A stretch of DNA of 64,000 nt from Lytechinus variegatus (lineage: Eukaryota > Echinodermata > Echinoidea > Temnopleuroida > Toxopneustidae). Where the stretch lies: positions 29,596,411-29,660,410 of the forward strand of contig NC_054749.1 of assembly GCF_018143015.1 (NCBI RefSeq), read 5' to 3'. The position numbers and the translations under genes are program-made. Below the pieces are notes generated by a model that was not told the DNA's origin, searched no databases, and worked only from the letters and a program-made list of their open reading frames with translations. Shown here piece after piece: positions 23,470 through 36,800 of this stretch (the first letter of the stretch is position 1; each line of letters begins with the position of its first letter).

Positions 23470-25436
23470 ACCTCCGTTACATGGACATCATGTCCTTGTA
23501 ATGATCATATTGAATAGTATAACATGTATTTGCCATTCTTTTAGTATCAACACACTAAATGCGAGTTAACTCATCTTACTCAAGTGTAGAAATACAACAT
23601 CTACAGGCAAGCTTCTAAAATGCATCAATGAACAGGTAAAATGTTTTTTTTTTATTCATACATGTACACGATTATAATTTTGATACCTTTGATACAATAC
23701 TCGGGTGAAAAAGATGTAGGGAAAAGGTACTAATTTAGTTCTTCTAAGCTACATGTATGGTTTTTCAAGACAAAACAAGACAAAGTTGGCATGCAATTCA
23801 TGGACAATGCATTAATAACTTACACATATATAACTTGTTCAATTTGTTTACTCTAACTTATTTTACCTCAGTTACATGGTAATGTAGTTCTAAGTGACAT
23901 TAATTAAAATATAATCATGTCATCACTGGAATAAATGCATTGGATAAAACATTAAGTTCCAGCATGCCAAAAGGACAATTGTAAAGTACTTAGTGGACAA
24001 ATTGAATAAAAAAAAACTTACACCTGTTGTTTGAACATAGAGTTGTGAATGAGAGAGTAAAATGTACTATTTCTACTAAGCTATTCTAATAAATGTTCAA
24101 GTATAAAACTGCAAAGTACAATCTTTTCCTTTAGTTAAAAACTATATGGTAAACTTCTTACTGGCAAATGTAAAAAATGTATTACACTGTACACTAAACC
24201 TGACTATTAGAAATAACATGCAATATTTCTCTCTGCATTCAGGTTACAAGTTTATGAACTTCAAGAAGATCGGTGACCAAATGGATAGAGGTAGAATTGT
24301 GCCTCGCCATCAGGCCAGGAGTACAGGTCACCAGATTGACACTTCATGTACTGAAGATATACATTTTAACCTTCAACAGAGGCTACCTGTAGTTATTTGA
24401 GAAAAATAGTATTTGGAAGTTTGACTATTTTTTTTACACAATTCAAATTATTACATTTTAATCAACAAAACTTGCTGGATTGTTTCCATGATATTTTATA
24501 TTATATGAAATCATTTACTCATGTACATGTCTTGACATTTTCTCATTAAAGTAAGGGGGGTGGATTACTAGGGCAATGACAAGGAATCTGATCTGTTCTT
24601 GCAAAATACACAAGAACCCTCACTTTGTATTTTTTCATAGCAAATAGAATTCATCATTTCATAGTTCATAAATTAAATATAAAGTTATGTTTTATACAAG
24701 GATTTTTTATTTGCTTTTGTGTTCTACTTTGTTTTGACAATACAATTACTTGCCCATTACCTGTACCTTTTCATAAATTATCTTTACTTCAATTTCGTTT
24801 CTCAATGGATGAATTTAATCTAATTTTATTCTGCATTATAATCAAGGGTGGTTCTTGACAATTCCATTTAGTTCTGTATGACCATCCTATTTAATTTTCA
24901 TCTCTGAAGTTTTATTGTTCAAGCAATTACATAATATATTCATGTTTTATTGGAATTAAATGAATAAATGGAATTCAAATCTGCAATTTACCTTTTGATA
25001 CAGCAAATAAACTCTTGTGAAACAAACTTGATTGTGTCACATTTTCTTTTGTTCACTTGTACATGTTTTTAAAATGTCGTTATATTGCAATAAAAAAAAT
25101 CACATTGAAAACAATCACACAGGCTTTTGCTTTTTGATAAAACAAATACCCACCCCCTCTCCTAGCAATTGAATAAATAGAAATTAAAATACGATTGAAA
25201 AAGTCCCTAACAATTGAATATATAGAAATAAAAAAAATACAATTGAAAAAACGGAGAAAGAAATGAGGGAAAAAGAATAAGTGCTGAAAAGTATACCAAC
25301 ATTCAACAAGATGAAACGTTTTGGGAAGGTTAGGCCTACAGCTAAGAATTACTAGTAATTGAATTATTCCCATGCTTCATCATACACAAAGCACATCTAC
25401 TATGTGTAGGGGGTAGTAACAGAAAAATTATTTTGC

Positions 25437-25542
25437 CCCCCCCCCCCCCTCCTTTCGGGCTGGGATCAGCTGACAAGCAGAAATTTTTTTTTTTTTTTTT
25501 TTGGGGGGGGTCTGCCTCCCCCGTGGCGCTGCCACTGGTTCT
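25437..25542. mobile_element. Remnant of a CAGTGGC-ended hAT-like element
   Basis: A poly-C run, a T run and a G run are followed by CCCCCGTGGCGCTGCCACTG, whose complement starts CAGTGGCAGCGCCACGGGGG like hAT ends. No matching left end or duplication was found. Confidence 0.4.
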
Positions 25543-26049
25543 AAATTCTCATTTTTTTTGCAAATTCAAATTTGATCCTCAGGTCTTTGATACCCATATT
25601 TCCTAGAATCAGTAGGAGCCAATTTAAACAAGGAGAAATTTTGTACCAAATTGAGATGTCATCGTGATCGTCATGATCACCAGTGAAAGAGCTGTTTCTG
25701 AGTATCCATTGGCCTATTGAATCAACATATTTCGGTGAAAAAAAATCAAATAAATTACGATTGAATCATGTCAGCTAGCATTCAAAACATGTTTGCACGG
25801 AATCACAGTGATAAAAACATTTTCTTTGGAACCATTCAGCAAATCTGGAAACAAACACGGCGATGTCTTAATTTACATATTTTACTTACACAAGAAGCTA
25901 CATGTGGGACCGAAGTGAAAGATAATGGAATATTAGCGAGATTTTTCAAACTTAAAAACACTTTCTGCATGGTAATATAGTTCCACATTTTAAAGATAAG
26001 GTTTAACTAATTTCAAAATACGAGTATCGGGATAAATCTCCGTACTTAC

Positions 26050-26290
26050 GTTGCTTTGAAAGGGAAAACATCGTGGAGATCCAATCCACCGTTTCACGGA
26101 CATCGCAGGAAGATTCCCAACTGCGATGCTTCAAAACGCCCGACATCGTGGCTGTTCATGTGCATGTGGATCGCGGCTAACATCCCGTCCGTCTGATACA
26201 ACGACGGTCTCTTCTCCGGTGTCTCCTTCTTACATACGCGATGAAATGTGATCCACCGTTACAAATTTGACCCGGACATCGCCCAAAACA
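26050..26290 (-). other. CpG-rich block with ATG frame and splice donor
   Basis: A CpG-dense segment in otherwise AT-rich DNA. On the minus strand an ATG at 26146-26144 opens 32 codons (MSGVLKHRSW...) and runs into a good donor CAAC/GTAAGT (GT at 26049-26048). It lies at the right sub-end of the 22119-26879 element. It could be a promoter and first exon carried by the element, or the 5' leader of TXN2 (joined to the TXN2 acceptor, its frame would stop quickly and act as an upstream ORF). Function unknown. Confidence 0.35.
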
Positions 26291-27413
26291 TCGGCGACAA
26301 TCGATTAATTTAAATGACATTATCATAGGTTTTCAAAGCTAATCTTTTGATGAAAAGTTGCTTACTGCCTGCCCTTTATTTCTGACACATAACTTTGGAA
26401 AAAATGAAACCTGACTTTTAGTTATTTACCACTTTACCGCCGTTACAGAAAAAAATAAACGCGGACATCGCATGTAACGGTGGTATGCCGAGTTGTAGGA
26501 ATGATTTATGATATGAAGCCTCTTTTCATTTGCTATCCCATTACTGTTTTGTTATTAAACAAATGTTGCTTTATCAATTATGGCCATTTGAATTTGACTA
26601 AGTTTATCTTTTGATTAGATATCTTCAACTGAAAATGACCATTTTGGATGTCACACTTGGTACCCCAAAAAAGAGTCTGGACATCATCATTTAAAGTCCC
26701 ACCATCAATAATTCTTGCAGTTCAACATTTTTATTTCTGCATCAAGTAATTGCTTACATAACTGCCTTCCAACAAAACCACATTGCAACATCAAAACACC
26801 AAACACATTTTCAGGATAAAGCTAACAATTCATAAGGAACACAAAAAAGTGCTGTTGCCCCAACCCCGTGGAATGACCCTGCTACCATCCTGCCTGTGGA
26901 GAATCTAACGTTACAGGTATTGAGCACACACTTTAAAAAATCATTAAAAATAAAATATTTCTTTTGTAACAAAAATCATTAATTTCCATACAGTTGCAAT
27001 TCAATTTTCATTTAGTAACTTAGAATAATTTTTGTATTGACCAGAGCACTCAAAAACTTAAATTTGGGGCATATTTTTGTGTACGCCCCCTATTGGTGGA
27101 AAGTACTTTAGTAGAGAAATTTCATTTTTCAAGCTCTAGATCTAGTTTTACTAGTTATAGTCTATTTTTAACAAAGAAAAAATAATTTAAATTGAATTTA
27201 CTTAAGAGCCAAGTTATATGATGAAAAGCTGAAATGGAAACTGACAGTGTAAAAAAATCAAGCTTCTGTCCAAAAGAAAAAGAGAAAATATTCCAAACAT
27301 TGTCAACCTTATTTTGCCAAACATAGACTTGAGTCGAGAACAATGTTGTCATAACATGAAGTTGTTCATTGAAATTGAATGAATATGCTACTTAATCTTC
27401 ACTTCGAATCTAC

Positions 27414-27485
27414 CTTATTAAGTTCCTTGAGATCTTCTAGTTCTGGTCGTTCTTCTAATCGTTCACTCAGAGCCCAGTCCAAAGA
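27414..27485 (-). other. Orphan exon-like segment with one RPEL-type motif
   Basis: 72 nt, phase 0 to 0, preceded by TTAG (27489-27486) and followed by donor GTAGAT at 27413-27408. The translation includes LSERLEERPELEDLKELNK, which fits the actin-binding RPEL pattern (L..RL..RP...DL...N). No ATG and no neighbouring coding exon were found. Alternatively it is a 5' non-coding exon of TXN2, which would make 27490-27806 a shared divergent promoter with OGFOD3, and the open frame would be chance. Confidence 0.35.
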
Positions 27486-27489
27486 CTAA

Positions 27490-27806
27490 GTCGAATATCT
27501 AGAAAAAGATTTTTAGAAGAAGTTTTTGAAAGCAAATCTAGCTCAGATCCAACTCGACTCACAAATACCACCCTGGCTAGTGATTATGCAATATTGGTAA
27601 CTGTATAGACTTAAATCCAGTCTATATTGACGTAAAGTACCAGTCCATAAATCTAGTGAATACGTACACGTGTATTCGATATTTGAATTTGATCATGCTT
27701 ATCATATCAGTTCAGTGCCTGGATCTCACGTCTAATCTCGACAGTAGAGCAGAGCCAGAGGAAGGGAAACTATTATTATTAAAGTAGATAAGAACAGAAG
27801 TCAATA
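27490..27806. promoter_or_regulatory. Candidate promoter region of OGFOD3, possibly bidirectional
   Basis: Lies between the orphan minus-strand exon-like segment and the OGFOD3 ATG. No TATA box or clear factor site was recognised. The call rests on position only. Confidence 0.35.
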
Positions 27807-30800
27807 ATGCCTGCTGAAAAGCGGAAAGTGAGCTCCAAAAAGCAACAAGACCCAAAGGGAAAAAAGAAAAATGATTCGAATGACAAAAATTTGAATCCTG
27901 ATGTGGATGCGCACGGAGAATTACAAGATAAAAGGCGAGTATAGACTGCCGTACCATGTTGGCAGAACTCAACCATTGACCCACCTGATTGCTTTCGTGT
28001 CTAGTTTATTGGTTGTTGGTCTGCATGGCGGCGCGGCCGGGGCTCATGTGGGGCTCCGCTCTACCTCCGAGTTCCGCTGCAAAGCGGCACTGAACAGCCG
28101 GTACTCGGAAATCCGAGGGCAGAGGGGACGCGTACGCGTCCTCCCTACCCAAAATAGTAGGGGCGACACAATATCCCCCTACAATTTTTGTTCTTTTATG
28201 ATGGGAAGAAATAGAAATACATCAATAACATTCAAAATCGAAATAAAAGTTAAAACAGGTATTTTTTGGGGTGAGATTAGCCTGGAGGCGTTTGGCCTTT
28301 GGGGAGTGAAGTCTTCTACGTCACTCCCCTAAGGCCAAGTAAAAAAAGAAAGTAGTTGATCGCCCGGGTTTTTTGAGAGTGGTGATGAGGGAGGTCCTTG
28401 CTATTTGCTATCTTACTATTTTTTTTAAGAACAAGGAGGCATTTTCTCGGCCCGATTTTTGACATCAGTGATGAGGGAGGTCCTTACTATTTACTATTTT
28501 TTTTGCTATTTTTAATTCAAATGATTGTCAGGCCATCTCAAGCTCGAATTATGTGATCGATGTATACTCAATATTAATAATAAATGAGTAGAAATATATA
28601 TATATTAATTATTATATATGTATAAATATCTACAATTGGAAATCTATGGAAAATGTATTGTGCGATAAAAATCTATTAATTACTGATGTTTACTGATACT
28701 GTATTGCCAAACAGAATGTTAATGTCAAGTGAATAATTTAAACATTTTAATTTATGTAAGGGTAAAAAAATGCATGGGGGGTCTCTTTTTATTACCATGG
28801 AGTCTTGTTCAATTTTCCAGAGCCAATCTCATTTTTAGCTCTGCCTCTGGGCATGGTTTCGCATCGCAGTTTTCAGCTGCTTGTTCGTTTACATAATGTT
28901 TAATACTACTGTTCAATTTTTATTCATTTTTAAAATTGATATTGAATATTAAATCCCTCATTGAATATTCGATGCATTGCCTCCTGATATTAGAAAACTC
29001 ACCAGAAAATTCAATGCATTTCACATGTCACGCCAGCACAGTCAATCACTTCATCCTAGCACACATGCAGTTCACCCAACAGAGTCACAAGCACACAATC
29101 ACCGTAACACACATCTAAGTACAGGCGCTATCACTCACCAAAAAACCCAGCTGAAATACAAATTACGTCATTAGAATTGATTTATCTGCGCCATATTTCC
29201 AGAGCACGCGACGGATTAGTTCAGATTCAGTAAGCGGGGTCCCCGAAAATGCACTAAAAATGAAGAAATCTGTGATCTTATCCGAGTTTGCAAACATTCA
29301 TTAATATTATGATTCATCCAGTAATCTTGAAATAACAGTCAAAAATTGAATCATCTACTGGAATTTGTTGAAAATTGAAAGTATTAACTTACAATTCTCT
29401 GTCGTCGCGACGTTTCACCAACCGCTGTTGGCTTCATCAGGCGAATGAACGCCAATCACGTCTTTCCATGTGACTCCGCGCCAGAGTCAGCAGACCGTAG
29501 CGTCACTTGCAAACATTATTTCCTGGCTAATATATGAAGGTATCTTCAAAATTCCAATAAAAAACCAAATCAGAATTTTTTTCTTTCTTGCAATTACGGC
29601 GATATCGGACTTTGCAATTGTTTTTGAAGTTGCGAGAGACGGATCCCAGAGTAATCTTGTGAATTTTTTTGTTATTCAGCAGCCATAGAAATAGTTAATA
29701 ACAAGAAAATTGATGCTGCAATCAAAAAGGGAAGATGGCGCGGACGAGAAGCAACCCAATTTTTTTTTATTTATTTATTTTTTTAAGAAAATAGTAAGTA
29801 GCAAAAATTTTCATGCGGCGGCCAAAAGTGATGCGCGCGACGACAATCAACTACTTTCTTATTTTACTTGGCCTAACGCCTGGCGCTCGAAACAGAGGCT
29901 TCCACGACCGTACCGAGGGAAAATGCAGCTATACAAATGCACCAAACTGCCATTGCTAGTTATGTTTAGAATCTGAGGTTAACACTTCTGTACCTGTACA
30001 TCACTACATGGGTAAACATATCGGTTGGCAACGTTTGGCAAAAATGGATAGTTATGGTTAAATAATATTGCAGAAATGAGATAGAAAAATAAAAGTAGAA
30101 GAGAGTTTACTCACATTTGTTGTCATTGCAATCTTTGATCCATTGTTAATGCAAACTAGTTACGTGATGCGTATAGAGGGCGGCAAAATCATGAGCGGTG
30201 CTAGATTGAAAAGTGCTAAAATGTCCCGCTTCAACCACTGAAATACGTATTTTCTATCTCATTTCTGCAATATTTTTTAACCATAACTATACATTTTTTG
30301 CCAAACGTTGCCCACCAATATTTTTACCCATGTACAGAAGTGTTAACCTCAGATTCTAAACGTAACTAGCAGATCGGTGCATTTGTATAGTTGCCTTTTC
30401 CCTCGGTACGTGGGAGCCTACGTATTCGAGCGCCAGGCGTTAGGGGAGTGACCATACGTACAGTATATGACTTTCACTCCCCAGACGCCTCCAGGCTAGG
30501 TGAGATAACCTTATTTTTGGCAACTTTGGGGGTGATAACCTTTTTTTTTCTGCTTATCAAATTAATTTTGGTCGAAATGACCTTACATTACATGACATTA
30601 TAACCTTTTTTCTTTCTTTTGCTTGTCAAGTTTTTCCTGGCCCTGGCCCCCCTACCTTTTAAACTGGTCCTTTGGGGAGAGATTTCCGCCCTTGACAGCC
30701 AGGGATTTATATCTGGCGGATCTAGCCTTAAAACTTAAAAGGACTCGGTGATGATATTTTGAAATATTTTTACATATACTTTTTCATCATGGAGCCTTGA

Positions 30801-33800
30801 AATGGTTGCCATATTAGCTTAAGCGAGACTTGTATACAAGGCTGGATTTCCCTAGGAAATCCATATTTAGAATTAGAGGGTGAAATTGGTTTGTTTCTCT
30901 TGATTTTGTTTATCTATGAACCTTCATATGCCTAATGCGTATGGGTTAAAATATTGTTAGTATGAATATGAAAAATGAGAGGTTTCTTACCAGACCCATC
31001 TCGTGTAGCTGTAGATCTGGATCCCTTGATCCATTCGTAAACACCGCAAATTTAGGCTTGACCCTTGAAGTTTTTGTTATGACGTAGCTTGGTGATTAGC
31101 GATGTTACAAAATGCCGTCTTGAAGAACAATTTATAGATAAGAATAATTATTAAACAAATAATAAAATTTGGATCTTGATTATGATAATAATTATTTATA
31201 CTAAAGTTTTTAAATTTTTGAAAATTTTGGAATAACCCTTGTTGTAGAAGCTAGAAAATTCTCCTGAGGAACCAATGCTACTTCTCTTGACCAACAGCTT
31301 CTCTCTACTATTCTGTGGCAGGGGATGCATGCCTGATACTAAAGTTTCTCTCACTCTCAGAAACTTAAACCCATTCCCCAATAATAGCTGCAGAGCAAGA
31401 AACTGGTTGTCTGAAATCGACCAGTTTTGACAGCCTACTCTCCAGCATTGCTCCACCTGGACCATCATGTCTTCCAAAGAGTTGTACCAAATACCAATCT
31501 ACCTCAACTTTGGAAGTCCATCAGTGTTATAATAAAGTAAAGAACACTGAATTGTCAAAGCAATAATGCATGGCTATACATCATATTTAAAGTTTAACAA
31601 GTTTTATTTTAGCAGACTTACTGTGTATGTTAGATGTTGTGGCTGCTGATATTCATATTACAAAGTACCATAAGTGTATCTGTAGTCCTCAGCTGATATT
31701 GACAAGTTGTTAAACTCTGAGGCTACTTTTTTTTCTTCAATTGTTCACATTCAGGAATGATCCTCCATCCAAGTACAGGTCTACTGGTCGTAGGATTCTC
31801 ATCAGGCTCTCAACCATTGCGGCGCTTCTGGTAGGGGCTCATCTTTACTTTGGCCAAGATCAGAGCACCTTGAAACCATTTGCCAAGCAGACCGAGACTC
31901 TACCTGCTAAATTCATCTACGTCAAGTGTTCAGACGATTTTGAGGCAGACAGGACAAGTTTTCCAGGTAAACAGATAACATGGTCCGCTTTTTAAGAGTT
32001 CATGTGGGTAACTCATTATAGAGTACTTTTAATTATTTGTGTAAATGAAATAATATTTGTAAATTATTTCTGTAAACCTTTTGAGAATTTGGAACTTTTT
32101 CTGAGGCAAGTCGGGAACTTATATCAAGGAGAGTGTGACATATAATTTATTCTCACATTTTTGGGAACAAAATTAATATATTTTTTTATCGTTAAGCATT
32201 CTGTACATTACCATTAGCAAATTCATGTGCAGATCGGCTCAGAATAGACAGCACTTAGATAGAGATGTTGGAATCATATTTTGTTCTGCTCTGAAAAGTT
32301 AGGGCATTTGTAAGGGATATAGGCAAGCCTGGCTCCAGCATTATATTGCGCGTAATCAATTAGAAATGCTCTACGCACTTTACTTGCTGCTCTCCAATAT
32401 TAATATGCTTCAACAAATAAATTAAGATACAAGTTAAACTTGTCCATGTACATTTCTTCTGAAATATATATTTTGCAATGATATGGCCCCTTGTAATAAA
32501 GTTTTAATAGCGATTAATCGCTGAATGAAATGGCCTATCAAGATTATGATTACATGCAAATTTTGTTCCGTAGACTGACTAGGAACCAATCAGAATTGTT
32601 CTTTCAAATCTGCAATTAATTGCTAACCTTTGTGTCACAGGCCATGATCTCTTTATCGTTTCTCAATTCCATGAAGTACAATCAAACGTCCAGGAGTATT
32701 TATAACTCATAATCCTAGTTTTATCATTTCTTGTTTTTCCCCCTTTAATAGAATGTGCTCCAAAGGTATGTGGGCGAGGTGTCATGGATACTATTGTTTC
32801 AGAAAAAGAAGCTAGACAGTTAGTAGAGTAAGTATAAATCATTGATTCAATGCCATGTTTAAACAGTAGAAGTCTAAAATAAAAATATCAGCTGATCGTG
32901 TAACTCTATGATAATATCATTTATAATGGATATCTATAATTATATCTATTTTTCAAGATACCTACTCCCATTCTCTTACTGTCTGTCCATCCTCTAGCTG
33001 TCTGTCTCTCTTTCTTCCTTCTTTTCCTATACCCCTTCTCTTTTATGAACTCTTATTTTATTTCATTCTGTCTATTAGATACTTTTATTGTTCTCTGTAT
33101 TATATTTTGTTCATTGACAGAGTTGCTAAGAAAGGATTATCATATGGAGGGTCTAATGGAGGGGTGAGTGAATATTGAATGTTTATTTGATATGTATTTG
33201 ATTTTATTTATCATCTTATTGTATAATGAAAATTCTAGTTTCAATATTAGTGAGATCGCACTTACATTAATCAGGAATCAAAGAGTCTGCATACTATTAT
33301 TCCAAATGAACCTTTAAGAAAAGTGCCAGACGTTCAATGTAGAATTGTTTGCAATGCTGTTAAGATTAGGAATGTGTGTATATATATATATATATTTAGA
33401 CTGAACTTTCATGTTACTAAAATAACAATAAAGATGTATGGGCATTTGGTTCAGCATTGCATTCTTGTCATGGTCAGAATTTAGAGCAACAATTGCTTTT
33501 GTAGTGAAGTATCTGTTACTGTTTTAGAATATGGGAATGATTGATTTTGGTCAGATTATTTTTGAAATTATCGAGTTGGAACAGTCAAGTAGTTAACCTT
33601 GTTCTTTGAGGCCCTAATTCTTCCTTATTCTGAAAAGTTACCTTTCTGTCTTTATCACATTTAATTTTATTTGAAAGTGTTTTCTTTTGGGGAGGGGGCA
33701 GGAGGTTAGCAAAAAAAAAACACAAAAAACAGGTACATTACACAAAATTTTAAAGTTTATCATCTCACTTTTCCCTCTCAGCAAATAACAAGGAAATTCA

Positions 33801-36800
33801 CATTTGCTATCATTAATGCTTTTGGGTTAATGTGTAAGTAGGGGATACTTTCACAGTCATGCTAAAGCTGGGGTTTTATTTAGCACTTTATACAGGGGTG
33901 TGAGAGTTCAGATTTTTAGATGATTTCAGATTTTTTGTTTTGATTTTCTTATTTGTAGCTTTTCTCTGTACAAACAGTATGGGAGCTCTTTCTGATTTAG
34001 ACCTTTTCAACACTTTTCAGCTTTTTCAGATCTTTTTATTTGTGACCACTCACAACCCTGTTAATAGATCATTGGATTTATTGAGAAGCTTGCATTACTA
34101 TGCTTTTTTTTCTCTTCAGGCATCTATTCTTGACCTTCATTCCGGTGCCTTATCAAAAGGAGATTCTTTTATCAATATCTATCAGTAAGTGTATAATCAT
34201 TTCATTTATAGATCATAGTTTGAGAGAGGTATTTGAATAGTGTACTGGAACAGCACCCAAAAATTTAAGCTATGGTCTCTTTATGATAACTGAAAAATTG
34301 CCATATGTAGCAAAAAAAGGTAATGTTACCATGCTGCACATTCTGAATTTTAGACTAGGGGAGAGGCAATGAGATTGTGTATTGGAACAGCACCAAACCT
34401 AACTTGATTAACTAATTTGACTTCTTTTACAATGACCTTTTAGTTGATGAAAATGTCAGGTATATCATGATGAAAAAAATGATGGAGTTAGTTGATTTTT
34501 TTGTTTGTATAGAAATGTAGTTATGTTAGAATTCTACCACATTCAAAGGATTAGTCACCTTTAGAATGGCTTTATTTGTATTTGCAATATGTATGAAACA
34601 CCTTGTTGCCTCCTGTTAAAGTCTCTGAATACAAGGAAGTCTCATTCTTTAGTTGTGACCCAATTAATGGTCATCCCTTATTCATGCCATTTTCTATTAA
34701 CAATGGCACATCCTGTTTTGCTTGGTTGAAGAAAGGCAACTTTTTACCAGCTTTCAATTGTTCTGAAGATCAATGGCTTTTCTTTTGAAAGGTAGTAATT
34801 GATGTGATCATGCTAGGAACTCTGGTGGAGGATTATTGGAAAGCTTGAAATGTCTGCTTTCAGGAGAAAGAATATTAACTCTCTAGTTTTATTGGTTGTT
34901 TTACAGTGATGGGTCTCATTTATGCCACTCAATTTCAAATAAAGTTTCAATTTTGAAACTGACCTATATCAAATCTCAAGAAATTCATCATATAATTCTT
35001 AAACAAGATATTACAATTCAGATGAACTATATCTGACTAGAATCATGAAAAAACTGTATTTCGGGAAATGTAATGAATATTTTGCATGATGCAAATGCAG
35101 AATGTAATCACATTGTGATATATGTTGGAACATTGTAGAGGATTAATGTGATGAGAAGCAATTTCACCCTGATTTTAAGATGCACTTGGGTATTTGAATT
35201 GTATTTCTATTTTCATTTCCACATGAACCATTTTATTACATATTTAAATCTTATGCCGCAAGTACTCATTTTAATTGAAGTTGTTTTGAAAACTTGCCAG
35301 AGTTAGCAAGATGCAACATGTAATGAATACAAACTGAAAAAATTAAGACATGAATTTTAATGAAAGGTCAAGTCCACCTCAGAAAAATGGTGATTTAAAT
35401 CAATATAGAAAAATCAGACAAGCATAATGCTAAAAATTTCATCAAAATCAGATGTAACATTAGAAAGTTATGACATTTTAAAGTTTCGCTTATTTTTCAC
35501 AAAATAGTTATATATGCACAATTTAGTCACATGCAAATGAGAGAATCAATGATTTCCCTCACTCAATATTTCATTTGTTTTTTATTGTTTGAATTAAACA
35601 ATATTTCAATTTTTACAGATTTGACAGTAAGGATCAACTTGACTGAACCATAAAATATTAAAGAATGATAATTCCAAATATTCAGGAAGAAATAAAACTT
35701 TATTTTACAGGACAAGCAAAAAAAAAAAAGAATATTTCATATGATAAAATGCAAAGAAATAGTGAGGGAGTGAATTCATCAGTTCCCACATTTGCATACT
35801 GACAGTGACAGGGATGTGCATATAGCTACTTTGTGAAATTAAGCGAAATTTTAAAATGTCATACCTTTCTTATTTTACATCTGAGTTTGATGAAATTTTC
35901 ATGCTTGATGAAATTTTTATGCTTGTTGGATTTTTTTTTTTATTCAAATCAAATTTTTGTTTGGGTGGACTTGTCCTTTTAAAAAAAAGATAGTATTGGC
36001 ATATTTGAATACATTTAACTCTCTCTTTCTCTCAATCACTCCCTTCTCCCTCTATCACCCTACTCTCCCCTTCCCCTTCTTTCTCCCCCTTCCCCCTGAT
36101 CTCCCTTCCAATCTCCTTCCCCCCTCTCCCCTTTTCTCCCTCTCATTTTCTCTGTCTCCACAGATACCTTGAACACAACAATCTAGGAAATGTTTTTAGT
36201 TCTGAGGATATCAAGCTATACAGGTATGATTTTGTTTTAATGTATCAGTTTGCTTTAATTTATCCATTTGCTATGATGCTTTGTATCCTGAATTTGTTCT
36301 GCATTTTGAAAATAAAAAATTATTCATTTTAGAGGTTTTATATTTTTTTCACTCTCATGCTTTTCGGTGCAATGAATTGCATAGTGAAACACCTGGGGCG
36401 GTATTCTGAACATTGTCTTTTCTCCATATTTTATCTTATCTCAGAGATATGACAAAATCGGTATTCTGGTGGATGTCATAACTTTTGTCACAAAAATTGT
36501 CATAAATTTTGTCTCTTCTCTTTAGCGCGCAGCAAAAATACGCGGCTTTAAATGCGCGTAATCCTTTTATACAAGCAAAAGATGTGACAAAAGTTATGAC
36601 AGGGGGGTAGCAGTCATAAATTTTGTCATATCTTTTAGTACCAAATATCCCGATACCCTTCCGACTGAATGTCAAGCAAATAATTATATAATTTAGATTA
36701 GCTTGTGGTATTAGTTTCACTCATCTTCCATGACAATTTTCAAAATTATTTTTTCATGCTACAATTAGTTAGGCCCTACATATTTATTCCTCCTCTTTTT

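Larger units (their letters stand above)
22119..26879. mobile_element. 4.8-kb transposon with repeated CCACCGTTACATGGACATC words
   Basis: Left end GGGTCATTCCATGGGGTTGG and complement of right end GGGTCATTCCACGGGGTTGG form a terminal inverted repeat of about 26 bp, flanked by TGCT on both sides. The word CCACCGTTACATGGACATC or variants recurs at about 22301, 22672, 23073, 23471, 26086, 26252 and 26437, with an inverted partial at about 26469-26485. Between the left copies lies a 400-bp tandem duplication. The longest frames are under 100 codons and unrecognised, so it looks non-autonomous. It sits upstream of TXN2, probably in its 5' UTR intron. Superfamily not identified. Confidence 0.75.

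Noticed and set aside
28021-28150. GC-rich segment near the start of OGFOD3 intron 1, considered as an extra exon or CpG island
   Set aside because: No in-frame splice-bounded exon could be joined to OGFOD3 exon 1 or 2.
29370-29460. Minus-strand GATGAAGCCAACAGCGG with GGTGAAACGTCG, like text seen at ends of some LINE or Penelope-like elements
   Set aside because: Only about 50 bp with no reverse transcriptase nearby; it may simply be part of the 28278-30498 element.
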